This document shows positions 36,612 to 47,432 of a stretch of 64,000 bases of DNA, one piece after another (position 1 is the first letter of the stretch; every line of letters begins with the position of its first letter). Source of the DNA: Lentinus brumalis (taxonomy: Eukaryota > Basidiomycota > Agaricomycetes > Polyporales > Polyporaceae); assembly GCA_001792895.1 (NCBI GenBank), contig MARA01000073.1:1-64000 (forward strand), given 5' to 3'. Below the pieces are notes generated by a model. That model saw only the letters and a program-made list of their open reading frames with translations, did not search any database and was not told where the DNA came from. A program made the position numbers and the translations under genes.

Positions 36612-36820
36612 TGTAATGGCCAGGCTGTCGAGGGCGGGCTAGAGACGAGTCGAGGACATGACATTCGAGGGACTAGGCGAGCTACAAGACGAGTGAGGGC
36701 GAGAGACGAGTTAACCAAGCCATCACTGGCGTTGGTTTGGCAAAGAGAGCGTATCGTAGAGACGGGCGGTAAGTATGGTAATCCGAATCAGGTAAGTCAC
36801 GAGTAACGGTAGCCGTTACA
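36612..36820. repeat. 3' LTR, 209 bp
   Basis: Starts TGTAATGGCCAGG and ends GTAGCCGTTACA. It differs from the 5' LTR by T to C near the start, which implies a recent insertion. Confidence 0.93.
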
Positions 36821-36984
36821 CACAGCACGCGCGGCGCACGCTCCGTCCCCGTCTTGTGTGCCGTGCACTCGTCGAGCAAGTCCCCGAACACCGAGAGTCA
36901 GTGGTCGCCCGGGTGGCTCAGAAGGCCCTGCGACGCGTACAGCCGGGACGTCATGGTCAGCGAGTCTTCGACGTGATGGTAATA
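36821..36984 (-). pseudogene. Host gene fragment between two transposons
   Basis: On the minus strand, 36984-36880 together with 42863-42920 gives a continuous frame once the DNA transposon is removed: EAYYHHVEDSLTMTSRLY, SQGLLSHPGD. The TA duplicated by the transposon falls within the codons for Tyr-Tyr. I do not recognise the family. The LTR element sits at the other side of this 164-bp island. Confidence 0.45.
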
Positions 36985-37001
36985 CTGTACCATTTCGAAT
37001 A

Positions 37002-37521
37002 GATCGACCAGTCACGCATAACAGGCCCCAAATTGGTCGGAATTTGGGCGCCTGTCACGCGTCACCAGCACGACGGGCAATCGCCCGTACCACCCCCCAG
37101 AACAGGCCCGGAATATCGCCAGAATTGGTCTCCTGTTCTGGTCTAGAACAGTTTGGGAGACCGGACCGGAATCTTTGTAAGCCCTATAAGTAGCCAGTAC
37201 TGATGTCTACTTTCGGAGTTACAACCTGTTGTATCCGGCGCTCCGGTCCTGTCACCAAACTATTCTGGACCGGAACCAGGAATACATACTTACGTATATT
37301 CCGGGCCTGTTCTGGGGGGTGGTACGGGCCAATGCCCGTCGTGCAGGAGGCTGGTCGAAACCACCCGTCCGGCGCTAAGAGATGCCGGGGGTGGCGCGCT
37401 GTCGCGCGCCCTAATTGTGCCTAATTTTGGTCGAAATTTCGCCCAATGTCACGGTCACCGGCCGGTTGGTCGAATATGTTCGACGAAATCGGCCTGTCAC
37501 GCGTCACAGGGCTGGTCGATC
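37002..37521. mobile_element. Nested MITE, 520 bp, TA-flanked, strong foldback
   Basis: Ends GATCGACCAG and CTGGTCGATC, flanked by TA (37000-37001, 37522-37523). It interrupts the left terminal repeat of the Ulp1-DDE transposon. A 49-bp inner inverted repeat (37068-37116 with 37297-37344; three mismatches seen) and further internal inversions (GGTCTCC/GGAGACC) make it a multi-stem foldback. No coding capacity. The inner repeat could instead be a separate element inserted within. Confidence 0.82.
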
Positions 37522-37715
37522 TACTGTAGCATTTCACTCAATTCGATTTGTCACGGTCACCAACCTCTGAGAACGTCGGATTTTCGGTGCCTGTCACTGG
37601 TCACAACGTCCACCATCGAATGTCCAGTGAGACACCATAGGAGGGCCATTCGGGAGGCAAATCTGCGTACTTCGTCTCACACAGTGTTTTACGGTACATG
37701 GCAGCAGCACTGCGA

Positions 37716-40646
37716 CTAGTTAATCCAGAAATGTTCACCGTTGTACTTCGAGAGATCACGCTTCGCATGCTTCCTTTTCCCACGTCCTAGCTCCGTCGCC
37801 TCTGCTTCAGCGTTTGCCTCCTCCTCTCCTTCCACGTCAACAAGCACCTCTGCGTCGACGGCGAGCTCCAGCGCACCATCAGCGGCGACGACGACCCCGG
37901 TAGGGACGACACCGTGGACGAGATGGGCTACAAGAGCATCAGATGGCAGGTAGATGTCGTCCTGCGGTCCGTCGTCGGGCAGCTTGCCCTTCACCGCATC
38001 ATCTGCCTCCTGGTCCTCGTTGCACTTGGTGTTGATATCTGGTAAGTGCTGGTATGTGTCGTGATTGTCTAGCTCCTGCCTGAAAGCGGCGTCGTTCGCC
38101 TTCATCTCACGCAGCTCCGCTCGTGCAGCAACGCTGGTCAAGCACTCGTAGGAGAGGTTGAAGTCGCCCACAATGCACATCTCGAACGCCTGAAGGTCGA
38201 TTGATTGGTGAGTACGCACGCTGCAGACACAGATAAGAAAGCTCACTTTTTTGATGATGCTCTCCTTGTTCAGCACCTGGTAGGCCCGCCAAATCCAGCC
38301 AATGCTCCGGTCGCGGAGAATGCCCAGCTGCTTCGGGGTGGTGAGTGTCTCCTCGCCGTTGTCCAGCTGCTCGAGCATGTCATTGACAACGTCCTCGTGA
38401 TAGGACCGCTTCAGAGAGTGCTTGAGGGGGCGTTGAATCCCGACGTCGCATGCCTGAAAGAGGGGAGTGCAGCCACCTGGGACAAAGTGGAGGAGGATGG
38501 CGGGATGGTGGGTACGTATCCATGTTCGGAACTCGAGCGACCGGTGCACTGACCAGACGTCGATTTGCCAGATTGACTTGTGAGTTTGTGGCAGATTCAG
38601 GGACTTCTTTGTCGCCGCAAAGTACGGCGCAATGATGTCGTCGACGAGTCGCACCATGGTTCGCTGGTTCGACCAGTAGGAGGTCTTCGTGCCGTACTCA
38701 TAACGGAAACCGGCCGCGATACAGCTCTTTGCGAAAACAATGACATTTGGACTCCGACTACGCGCGCACGCAAACGACGCAATAAAATCCGGAAATTCTG
38801 AAAATTCGAGGGGTCCCAATGAACGTCGTCGTTCCGCATGATTAGTGGTACAGGGCGAGTCGTACATGCTCGCGCGTTGTCTGTGAACTTGAATGGGAGA
38901 GGTAGCATAAGTAGACGGTGAGTTACAGAGCCCGTGTCACCAACTGCCCCAGGGCGCGTGACGGGCTCTCCCACTATCCTCACTTATTCCTGAGGCCTCA
39001 TACGTATATAGGTGTGTTCCGTATCACTTAGAATGCGTTGTAGAGGTCACAAATGAGGCTACAAGTTAGATGTTCATCGAAATCTCTGACCGTATGCATT
39101 GTAGCATTAGGCGCCCGAGCGACGCCATGAAGTTCCTGGGTATAATAACACTATGAGAACGCTCCTGTCCACCGCGAGTATCCATGATAGATAGAGAAGA
39201 GTGTACAATCAGATCTGAGAGAAACCGAGGAGGGTTCAACTCACAGAATCTCGTGTGGAGACGGATTGTTGTTCAAGTGAGCTGGCAGCGGTATCTCACG
39301 AGCGGGTGCATCTATGGACTCCTTCCAACTTCGTGAGCAACAGATGCGCTCCTGGGAGCCCGCATGGGTGGTCCATAGAGGTTTCTAACGCGTGCAAGGT
39401 GCGCAAGTGAGACATTTGTTCGGGCGGGTATTTTCTGGATTTAATCGCGTCGTTTGCGTGCTCGCGTAGTCGGAGTTGAAATGTCATTGTTTTCGCAAAG
39501 AGCTGTACTCTCCTTGTAGTAGGGTGCGTCCTTCTTCGGGGTTGACAGATAGGTCTGGCCCTGATACACAGCCTGGAAGGGTAGAAGCCGGCCGCTGTTC
39601 GCGACAGAGACGCAGAGGGTTACCGCTCGCTTTTCGTCTGCTCCGACGACGGACACTTGGTTGCTGCCGGTCGGTGCCCAAGACACCTTCGTCCCCTGGG
39701 CATAGACCATGTTCGTCTGGTCTGTGTTGACGATGAGCTCGGAAGGTATGTCATACTCCTTGACGTCGTGAACGAGCCGAAGAGTAGCCTTCTTACACTG
39801 ATCTTCCCAATCAGCAGGGATCTTGCGTCCGTCCCGGGTTGCGCGTCGCTCGGACCAGTGCATAGTCTCGTGAAGGAAGCGGCGGAGGAATGTATCGGAG
39901 CAGCGGAAGGCTGACCCATCCGGTGCCTTCCGCTCGAAGACCTCGGGAGCTTTACGGAGTATCGATGCGACTGCGACACCACGAATGGAGACGAGGGTGA
40001 GAGGAGCACCGTTCTTGCGCAAGGCCTCAAGACGCTTCACGATCGCTGCAACAACGTCCGGATATCCAGCGAGATAACCACGGAAGCCCCCATGACCGCC
40101 CTGCGTGTGCCCTTTCTCTGCCATCCGCATCGCCGCGTCAGACCACCGCGGTCGCGATCCACTCCGGTCAATCCAGCCTGAGATGGTCGACGGGTTGAGG
40201 CTCTCGTACATGGTGGGGTTCATGCGCTCGAGGACCGCCTTGATCTTGCCCGGTTTCATCTCCCAGCCGACCTCAGGATGACGAGCTGCTTCCTTGATGG
40301 CCGGCCAAAGGAGCGGCGAGTGCCAGTTTGTGTACTTCGCTGCCTGAGGCTCGTGTTTTCGCTTGCGACCTTGGGGGTCCCTTGTCGCTTGATGGATAGC
40401 CTCCTTGATCGCACGCTTCGGACGGCTTTGTTCAGCGAGGTCGCTGGGCTGACGTTGTGTCACCGTGCCGCTGCGATCGCTCAGGGTGTTGTTGATGGAG
40501 GGCTGAGGCTTCTTCTTCTTCCCGTCAGCAGTACGCAGCCCAGCCGCGATCTCCTCCTGGCAGATCTTCTCGCGGTGCCGGCGCTGTCGCTCGTTCTGTG
40601 AGTCCTTCTTCTCCTGCGCAGCGCGCTTGCTAATCTTCTCCTCCAG
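37716..40646 (-). pseudogene. DDE transposase module, split by a MITE
   Basis: Read on minus from 40646: a basic coiled segment (EEKISKRAAQEKKDSQ), a helix-turn-helix region (TISGWIDRSGSRPRW), then the DDE domain. Catalytic residues are Asp in IVNTDQTNMVY, Asp in IWQIDVWSVHRS and Asp in QACDVGIQRPLKHSL, in the order of pogo/CENP-B-like DDE_1 enzymes. It is interrupted at 39505-38722 by a MITE, and a 57-nt intron sits at 38246-38190. It ends with an acidic tail and GRGKRKHAKR. Even without the MITE, the slip at 40647-40650 would separate it from the protease. Confidence 0.85.
38722..39505. mobile_element. Nested MITE, 784 bp, inside DDE transposase
   Basis: Terminal inverted repeats of about 70 bp start CAGCTCTTTGCGAAAAC at both ends, and the flanks are TA (38720-38721, 39506-39507). 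Removing the element with one TA fuses the transposase halves in frame (KES then IAAGFRYEYG). There is no transposase inside, so it was moved by a Tc1/mariner-like enzyme supplied in trans. Confidence 0.92.
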
Positions 40647-40650
40647 CCCC

Positions 40651-42502
40651 TGTCTTTATCCTTGGACGCAGCCACCTGTTCAGACGCACGCGCAAACTGC
40701 GCATCCCGACCCTCACGCGAGACCCGGCTCGACATGTACTGAAGGAGACCACGAGGGGCGCCCTCGAACGCCCGCCGTATGGAGGACTTCATGGAAATCT
40801 TCGATGTCTTCTTCGCCGATGGGCCTTTCGGTGGATTGCCAGCTGGGGCAGTGGCGGATTGAGTGGCCGGTGTGAGCTTCGTATTGGGAACCGGCATGCT
40901 CGGGCGAGGCTGACTCATGGAGTCGTCAGAGGACTCGGAGCTGCTCTCTGCGTCAGAGCCGACACGCGAGAATGATGATGTGGATGGGCGTGGACTGGAA
41001 GGCAGGATTACAGAGGCGTCTGAGAGATCAGCTTGGCTCTCTCGGTGCGATGGTGCGCGCGATGATGACGTGGAACTGTTGGATGACCGTGATGATGCCT
41101 GTCCATGACGCCGCTTGAAGATTGAGCGCAGAGCCTTCTTGCCCTTGCTCAAGATACTCGAGACCGGTGATGATGGACGTGACAGGGACTCGGAAGGGAG
41201 GGATGGGGATGGATTGGAGGGAAGTGAGCTCTCATACTCTTGCACGTCCATCGGGATATCCTCGAGCTCGGTGTCGGCAATGGCAGCAGAGCACTGACGG
41301 TCACAAAGTAAGTTCCATCATTCTCCTGCGCCGCTATAGGTCATGCTTACCTCATCCAAGTGCCGTCGTAGGACGTCGTGCATCACCTGAAGCCGGGCAG
41401 TGTCGAGGTGGTTTGGGTCAAGGAGACCATAGCGATCAGGTAGAACCAGGTGCGCGAGAGCGTTCCAGCTCGTCAACCCACAGGAATGGAAGTCCGGCTG
41501 ACGACTGATGGGCAGTGGCTTGCAGGGAAAGGGCTTGCCTCCTGAATGCATCCCCGTCCACCATTCCAGCACTGCAACAACATGCACATCAGGTGTCCCG
41601 CCCAGGGAATCTCCGTAGAGTATGTGCTTCGCCCGGAAATCGACAGCAACCGCAACCCAGTGAACATTTGAAAGGTTCACGATCATCACCACAACATCGC
41701 GCCTTCCAGCCGCCAACACCTCTCCCAGGCCCCGTGCACGAACAAAGTACCGGTCCGTGTGGTACGTACCCAGTTCTCGTTTCTCGTACGCCCTTGTCAA
41801 AAACTTCCAGAACGCGATGTTCTCGACTTCAAACCGCTGGCCTTCTGGACGACGTGACACTGCAATCCGGAGAAGATCGAGCATCTGGTCCTCTTGCACG
41901 TCCGAAAGCCAATCTCGTGTCGCATATGTTGCTAGTGTCTCGATAGGCTCGCAGTTGTCGAACCCTCGGATGGACCCGTTCCAAGGCAGCGCGGATAGCA
42001 TCGTGTAAGTTGTTTCCACGGATTCGTACGCAGCTGATGGCTTCTTGGTGTTCCAGATCTTTCTGCGTGCACGAAGCGCGGCTTCGGCCTTCCTCCATCG
42101 AGTGTAGGGACCATCGGCAGCACGAAGTTGAAGGATTTCGTCCCAGAAGGTCAGTACCCACATCGGGAGGAGGAGGGAAGGCGAGGTATGACTCCGAATG
42201 TTGTAGCGCAGAGATGAAGACATCCCCTTTCCGATTGCATCCGCTCGACCCCTGTACAGCTCTCGAATGATGTCCTGTGGCGGTAGTGGGAGTGTCCGGA
42301 TGGTGGAGACATCGTGAAGGGTCGGTGTGGCCAGGCTGTATGAAAGAGTCGGAGAGATGCTGGTGCTCAATGGCGGCAGGACGAAGTCCAGGAAGGTCAA
42401 CACATCGAGAGATGGGGAGGGAAGCAGAACAACTCGGAGGTCGGCAGGGATGGTTAACTTTTCTTTCACGAGCAAGTGTTGGTCGAGATTTGGGTCATCC
42501 AT
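40651..42502 (-). pseudogene. Ulp1/C48 cysteine protease module of the transposon protein
   Basis: Exon 1 is 42502-41351 (384 codons); a 57-nt intron leads to an exon starting 41293. The catalytic residues of the Ulp1/SENP (C48) family are visible: His281 in NVHWVAVAVD, Asp298 in ILYGDSLGG, and Cys341 in PDFHSCGL, with a Gln in SRQPD. The upstream STIRTLPLPPQDI block and the WVLTFWDEI block match, from memory, a Ulp1 family common in basidiomycete transposons. Such proteases cleave SUMO or related ubiquitin-like tags. Exon 2 continues through a Ser/Lys-rich linker (MDVQEYESSLPSN) into the DDE transposase, interrupted only by a one-base slip in a C4 run at 40647-40650 (GGGG on the coding strand). 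Confidence 0.85.
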
Positions 42503-42864
42503 ACGTGGCCGGCATGAAGAGAACAGAGCTGGCGAAGGTGTTCAAGTTGTATGTAGTGCACCAAAAATTCTGCTCTAGCGCGCCGCAGAGCTTCGCGCGT
42601 TGCAGATGCATACTTACAAGTTACTTACTGCCGTATTGATGTGTATTTATCGATGAGTAAGTATGAGTAAGTACGACTCCTTATTGCTATATACGAGAGC
42701 GGTTTACGGGGACTTGTATGTAAGTAACCGACTTTCATCGAATTCTGCTCCTTGTCACCTGTCACACCTGCCGTGGTCGAATCTGCAAGTTCATCTAGGC
42801 ATGTCACATGTCACAGAGAGGTTCGAATTGAGTGAAATGCTACAGTATTCGAAATGGTACAGTA

Positions 42865-43670
42865 CGCTTCGAGCGACGTCGGCGCGTGGCCATGCTCGCT
42901 GTCGTACTGAGCAGATCAGCGACGTCAGGTCAGATGGAAAGCGCCCCCAGAACTCGTCATCCCGTGTCTCATTAATCATTACTCGCTGCGGAATCGGTAT
43001 ATCACTATATGGAGTGCAGGGAGAGGCGAGACGATTGACGGGTAGATTGATCGCTCCCTCTGGGGTGTAGAATGGACTGAACTCTCTCCGGGGACGTGTG
43101 TTGGAGCTTGAAGGCTGGACGCGCGGAGGAGGCCTACGGTGATCCTTTCATCGTCGATCCTCATCTTCCTTCCGCTCCTCCGCTATAGCGGTTTCTCGCG
43201 TCTCCAATGGAATCGCTGCGCTGCGTGCGCGGTTTCAGCATTCGTATTGCGCCGCGCGGAGATCGTACACACCGATTTGGACGACTCACGGGGGCGCGAG
43301 TGACCGGAGGTTCAAGGACAAAGCACGTATGTGTGATGCAAGGCCTCGAGACTACGGCAGTCGCGTAGTTTGGAATCAACTGTGAACGCGGCAAGTATCC
43401 TCCGTAAACGATAACGCCTCGTGGCGGTGCCGCACTCGCATGCATGAGTTCGCATGTAAAGTACTATGGGCGATGGCAGGTCAATAGACATGGAGGCGTC
43501 CTGGCGAGTCTCGACGCTTCAATTTCCGATGACATTGAAAGACTATCGAATGCTGCTACGATCCAACCCTCCTCGTACTCGTACATGAACATACAGTACA
43601 TGGTTCGCGCCATAGGAGCCCTGCGCGCAACATCCCCCTGCATACATAAAACGCAGAACAGAAACAGACC
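42865..43670. other. Intergenic region, no gene
   Basis: Apart from the host-gene fragment continuing from 36984, I see only short frames. Confidence 0.4.
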
Positions 43671-43833
43671 GTGAGTGCAGGGGCCGGCCGAGCCCGAGAG
43701 GCCGGCACCCAGCGTCCAGCAGAGCGGTGCGCCAGCGTCTGCCCGTTTGCGATTTTCTGCTCTTCCCATCAGCACTCGCCGCTCGCTGCACATCAGCCTC
43801 GCTTTACTCACTCAACTACCGCTCGATTTTCGT
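43671..43833 (+). repeat. Split direct repeat A1
   Basis: Starts GTGAGTGCAGGGG and ends CTCGATTTTCGT; repeated at 48838-49000. Confidence 0.92.
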
Positions 43834-43861
43834 TCGCGTTCCGCCTAGAATAGCTGATAAA

Positions 43862-46800
43862 ATGTCCTTCGCACTACCCACCGACCTTCAGCTGGGCGAA
43901 GGAGCACCAAAACCGGCAGCAGCGGCATCAACCACCGGCGCTGTAACCACGAGGGCGGCGAAGAAGAAGGAATCTACTCAGAAAGCAACGACCGCCCCGG
44001 CGACCGGCACGTCCTCGAGCGCAGCGGAGCCGACCGTCCAAACTGCGCAGTCAGCGTCCGGACCGAAGACCTCGGCTACGGCCACCAACTCCGCGACGCA
44101 AGCGGCTGCCCCGCCCGCCGGCTCGGACCCCGCAGGCGACCCCGCACTGCTGCACGAGCGCATCAGGCAGCTGGAGGGACTACTGCGCCAGCAGGCGGCG
44201 GCGGCGGCCAAAGCCAGTGCCCCGCAGCAGGCCACCACCACGCCCGCCGCCAGCGCGCGCCAAGCCCCGCAAGCAACCGCACAGCCCGCGAGCGCGCACC
44301 CACAGCCGCCTGCGCAGAGGCTGGTCGCGACGCACGACCAGATCGAAGGCATGCGCATGTTCGCCGAGGCTATGGGGCGCGCTCCAAACCAGGCCACCAA
44401 AACGCTACCGGCGATCGTGCCGGGCAAGAAGGCAGACCCATACCAGCTCGGTGAGTACTCACTGCCCCCTCTCTCTTCCCCTGCACAGCAAGCACCCCCC
44501 CCTATCCGCTGAGACTGTGTCGACGCGGCCCATTCGATGACGTCCGTCGACACAGTCCCACTGGGCTCCTGTCTCTCTCGCACATGTGATTCCTCCGCAC
44601 TCGCACCCGCCCTGCTCGCACACGCACTTGTACTCGCACTCGCACTCGCATACACGCACTCGCACTCGCATACACGCCCGCGCACTCGCACACGCACTCG
44701 CATACACGCCCGCGCACACGCACACGCACAGGTGCTCGCACACGCGCTCGCACTCGCACTCGCACACGCACGCATTCTGCTCCCGTAGTCGCATAAGCAT
44801 CCTCTGACGCACGGCGCTGACGCGCTTCATACAGTGGTCCCCGAACATGTTCTCCGCGTAATCCGCACCGGCGGTTATGTGCCGTACAGCGTCCTTTCCG
44901 CCCCCGCCACAGCTGCGTCGACACCCGCGCTCGACGTGGGCCTGTTGGCCTCGTTGACTCCCAATAAACCCCTCGACCGCACCGGCGAGGACAGAATCGA
45001 CCAGCGCACCTGGATGCCGATTAGCCGCGCCGTCGAAGCGGCTACACGCACACACCTCGGGGACCAGCGTGCGAACGCCCTGCAGAAGCACCACGATCAC
45101 GTCATCAACCTCGCGTCGACGTACGACTGGCCAGCGGCACGCCTGTACGACATCAAGGAGCGTGAGGCCTACGCATCCGACCCCTCCCTCGACATTTCCG
45201 TACAGTGCTCCGAGCGCACCGCCATGATCTCTAACGAGTTCCACGCCCGCCGCAACCGGGAGGCCACTGCATTCGTCGCACGCACCAGCCCTGCCGTGCG
45301 CCGGCAGCCACCCCCTCCGAGTCGCGATCCATACAACCGCGACCAGTACCAGAGGGACGCATACTCGCGCAAACGCCCGCGCACCGACGGCCCCGTCGTC
45401 GGCGCGGGCAGTCATTGCTTTCGGTGCGGCTACACCGAGCACATGCCAGCCGCCTGCCCGAACAGCACAACGATCGCCGGGCAGCAGTGCGCCCCGCTCC
45501 ACACCGGGCCCGGCTCCACCAGCGCCCACGCTCTTGCCGCGCCCTCTGGGGCCGCGTACTGTTTCCACTACGCCGTGCAGGGACCTGCCGCTCCGGATCT
45601 CGCTGCGCCAACCATCACGGCTGCAGCATCTGCAAGACCGATGGCGACCACGGTGCCCGCAACTGCCCTCGCGTCTGACCCGAGGCGCGTGGTCACTCCC
45701 CTCGACCCGGACAGAATCGAGCATATGCTCGAGGAGCTCAGGATACGGGAGGCGTGGGCACACATCCTGCACGGCATCCGCCACGGCTTCGATGTCGGCG
45801 TCCGAGACCCGGTGTCAAAGACGCACAAATTTGAAAATCACTCGTCGTCCTCGCTGGTCAGTACGACCATTCTCGTTGCACCGCCAGCACCTGCTGACCG
45901 CACACAGGACCCGGACTTTATCGACTCGTATATCGCCGAGGAGCAGGCCGCCGGGCGGTACTCCGAAGGCTTCGATCCCAGCGATCTGGAGAGCATCATC
46001 GGATGCTTCCGCACCGCACCACTTGGGCTGGTACCCAAACCAAACTCCACCAAAATGCGACTCGTACAGGATCTCTCGTATCCTCGTAACGACGTAGGCA
46101 GCCCGCTCTTGTTTACCTGTAGCATGGCAATGACATGATATGCCCCGTTATTGAATATAGCCCGAAATCCGCTCAGTCAATGCAGGCATCGACTCCGATG
46201 AGTTCCCTACCGAGTGGGGCACGTTCGACAGCGTGTCGGAATTGCTGCTGAGCCTACCGCCAGGCTGTACAGCAGCCACCTTCGATGTTTCCGCAGCCTA
46301 CCGCATCACCCCGGTTCACCCCTCGCAACAGAACGCACTTTGCGTATTCTGGAAAGGGAAGGTGTACGTCGACCGTGCTCTATGCTTCGGTCTGGCCTCC
46401 AGCGCGGGTGTCTTCGGGGCCATTGCAGACATGCTGGTCGCAATCTACGAGGCCCACGGGTTTGGCCCGATCCGTAAGTGGGTAGACGATTTCTTCGTCG
46501 TCAAATTGCCCCACCAGTCTTACTCCGAGCAAGATTTCTTAGCTCTGATGACCCCGGCGGGCGTCCCGTGGAGCATCCCGAAGACTCGCGACTTCGCTGT
46601 CTGCCAGCGTTTCATAGGTTTTCTGTGGCACCTCGCGCTTCTGACGGTCGCGCTGCCTCCGGACAAGCTCGACGCAGTCCTTCTCTTGATCGAGGAGTGG
46701 CGATCACCAGACTTCAAGGCTCAGCACCGCGACGCTGCTCGCCTGCATGGCAAGCTCGTCTATATTGCGACCATCTTCCCGCTCATCCGCCCGTTCATCC

Positions 46801-47432
46801 GTTCAGCCAGCCTTTTCACCCGCTCCTTCCTGTCCACCCGAGCCTTTCGGCATCCATCTCACGCACTGCAAGCAGACCTCCGCTGGATCACGGACCTTCT
46901 GGCCGAGCTCCCACGCGAGCTGCCTCTCACCAAGACCGAGCCGGTCGACTTGGGCTGGTGGGGGGATGCAAGCTCCTCCTTCGGCATCGGAGTGGTAGTA
47001 GGACCTTTCTGGGGTGTCTGGCGCTACGCTCCCGGTGTCTCAGTCGGGCCTCTCCAGCGGTTCGACATAGGATGGGCGGAAGCAGTTGCGGTGGAGCTGG
47101 GATTGATGATGGCCATCCACCACGGCCTTCTATCCCAGCTGCCCTCCGACAGAGCTCGCATCCTGGTGCGCTCAGACAACAACGGGGTGGTACACCCACT
47201 CAACAGCGGCCGTTCGCGTTCTCAAGAGACGAATGGGGTACTGAAGCGAGTATACGTCGCTCTGGCACGCAGCCGAGTTACCCTGCATGCCGTCTACGTG
47301 CCCAGCCGGGAGAACGTCGCAGACGCCTTGTCTCGGGGCGACATCCAATCCTTCCTCTCTGGTTTTCCGAACGCTACCACACGGACCGATTGCTCGCTGC
47401 CACCTGCCCTCTGCGACCTACTACGCTTGTAG
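43862..47432 (+). CDS. Gag-reverse transcriptase-RNase H of Ngaro-like element
   Basis: Exons 43862-44450, 44835-46093 and 46161-47432 (introns 384 and 67 nt, GT-AG) give 3120 nt, in frame, 1039 aa. The Ala/Pro-rich Gag part has a helical core (RIRQLEGLLRQQ) and, after the first intron, a CCHC zinc knuckle CFRCGYTEHMPAAC. The reverse transcriptase has FDVSAAYR and KWVDDFFVV with the catalytic Asp residues, and the entry block LGLVPKPNSTKMRLVQDLSY; the second intron splits the RT (PRND / PEIRSVN). RNase H residues follow: WWGDASSS, AEAVAVELGL, VRSDNNGVV and ENVADALSRGD. The start is the first ATG after repeat A1. A leader rich in TA-less promoter sequence lies within A1. Confidence 0.9.
44620..44772 (+). 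repeat. CACTCG/CACACG hexamer microsatellite in an intron
   Basis: About 150 bp of alternating CTCGCA/CACACG hexamers occupy the large first intron (44451-44834) of the Ngaro gag-RT gene. Confidence 0.85.

Larger units (their letters stand above)
34428..36820. mobile_element. Non-autonomous LTR retrotransposon, 2393 bp
   Basis: Two 209-bp LTRs in direct orientation (34428-34636, 36612-36820) differ at one position that I can see. Each starts TGTAATGG and ends CCGTTACA, the canonical TG..CA with a short terminal inversion. The pair is flanked by an exact 5-bp duplication CACAG (34423-34427, 36821-36825). The 1975-bp interior has no gag, protease, reverse transcriptase or integrase; a 308-aa minus-strand frame (36102-35176) is Ser/Arg/Pro-rich and probably spurious. 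The element resembles TRIM/LARD-type elements that depend on an autonomous relative. A hairpin (CTTCAAGC / GCTTGAGGAG) lies just after the 5' LTR. Confidence 0.93.
36985..42862 (-). mobile_element. TA-flanked DNA transposon encoding Ulp1-DDE protein, 5.9 kb
   Basis: The left end reads CTGTACCATTTCGAATA and the right end is its reverse complement. Each is preceded or followed by TA (36983-36984, 42863-42864), the target duplication of the Tc1/mariner-pogo group. The terminal repeat continues with CTGTAGCATTTCACTCAATT, which on the left is displaced to 37524 by a nested MITE. A long minus-strand gene (42502 to 37716) fills the element. Two later insertions (37002-37521, 38722-39505) show that it is old and inactive. 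Confidence 0.85.

Noticed and set aside
46478..47430. First half of a 722-aa plus-strand frame
   Set aside because: It is the shadow of the RT-RNase H frame. Only the part after 47432 is the tyrosine recombinase.
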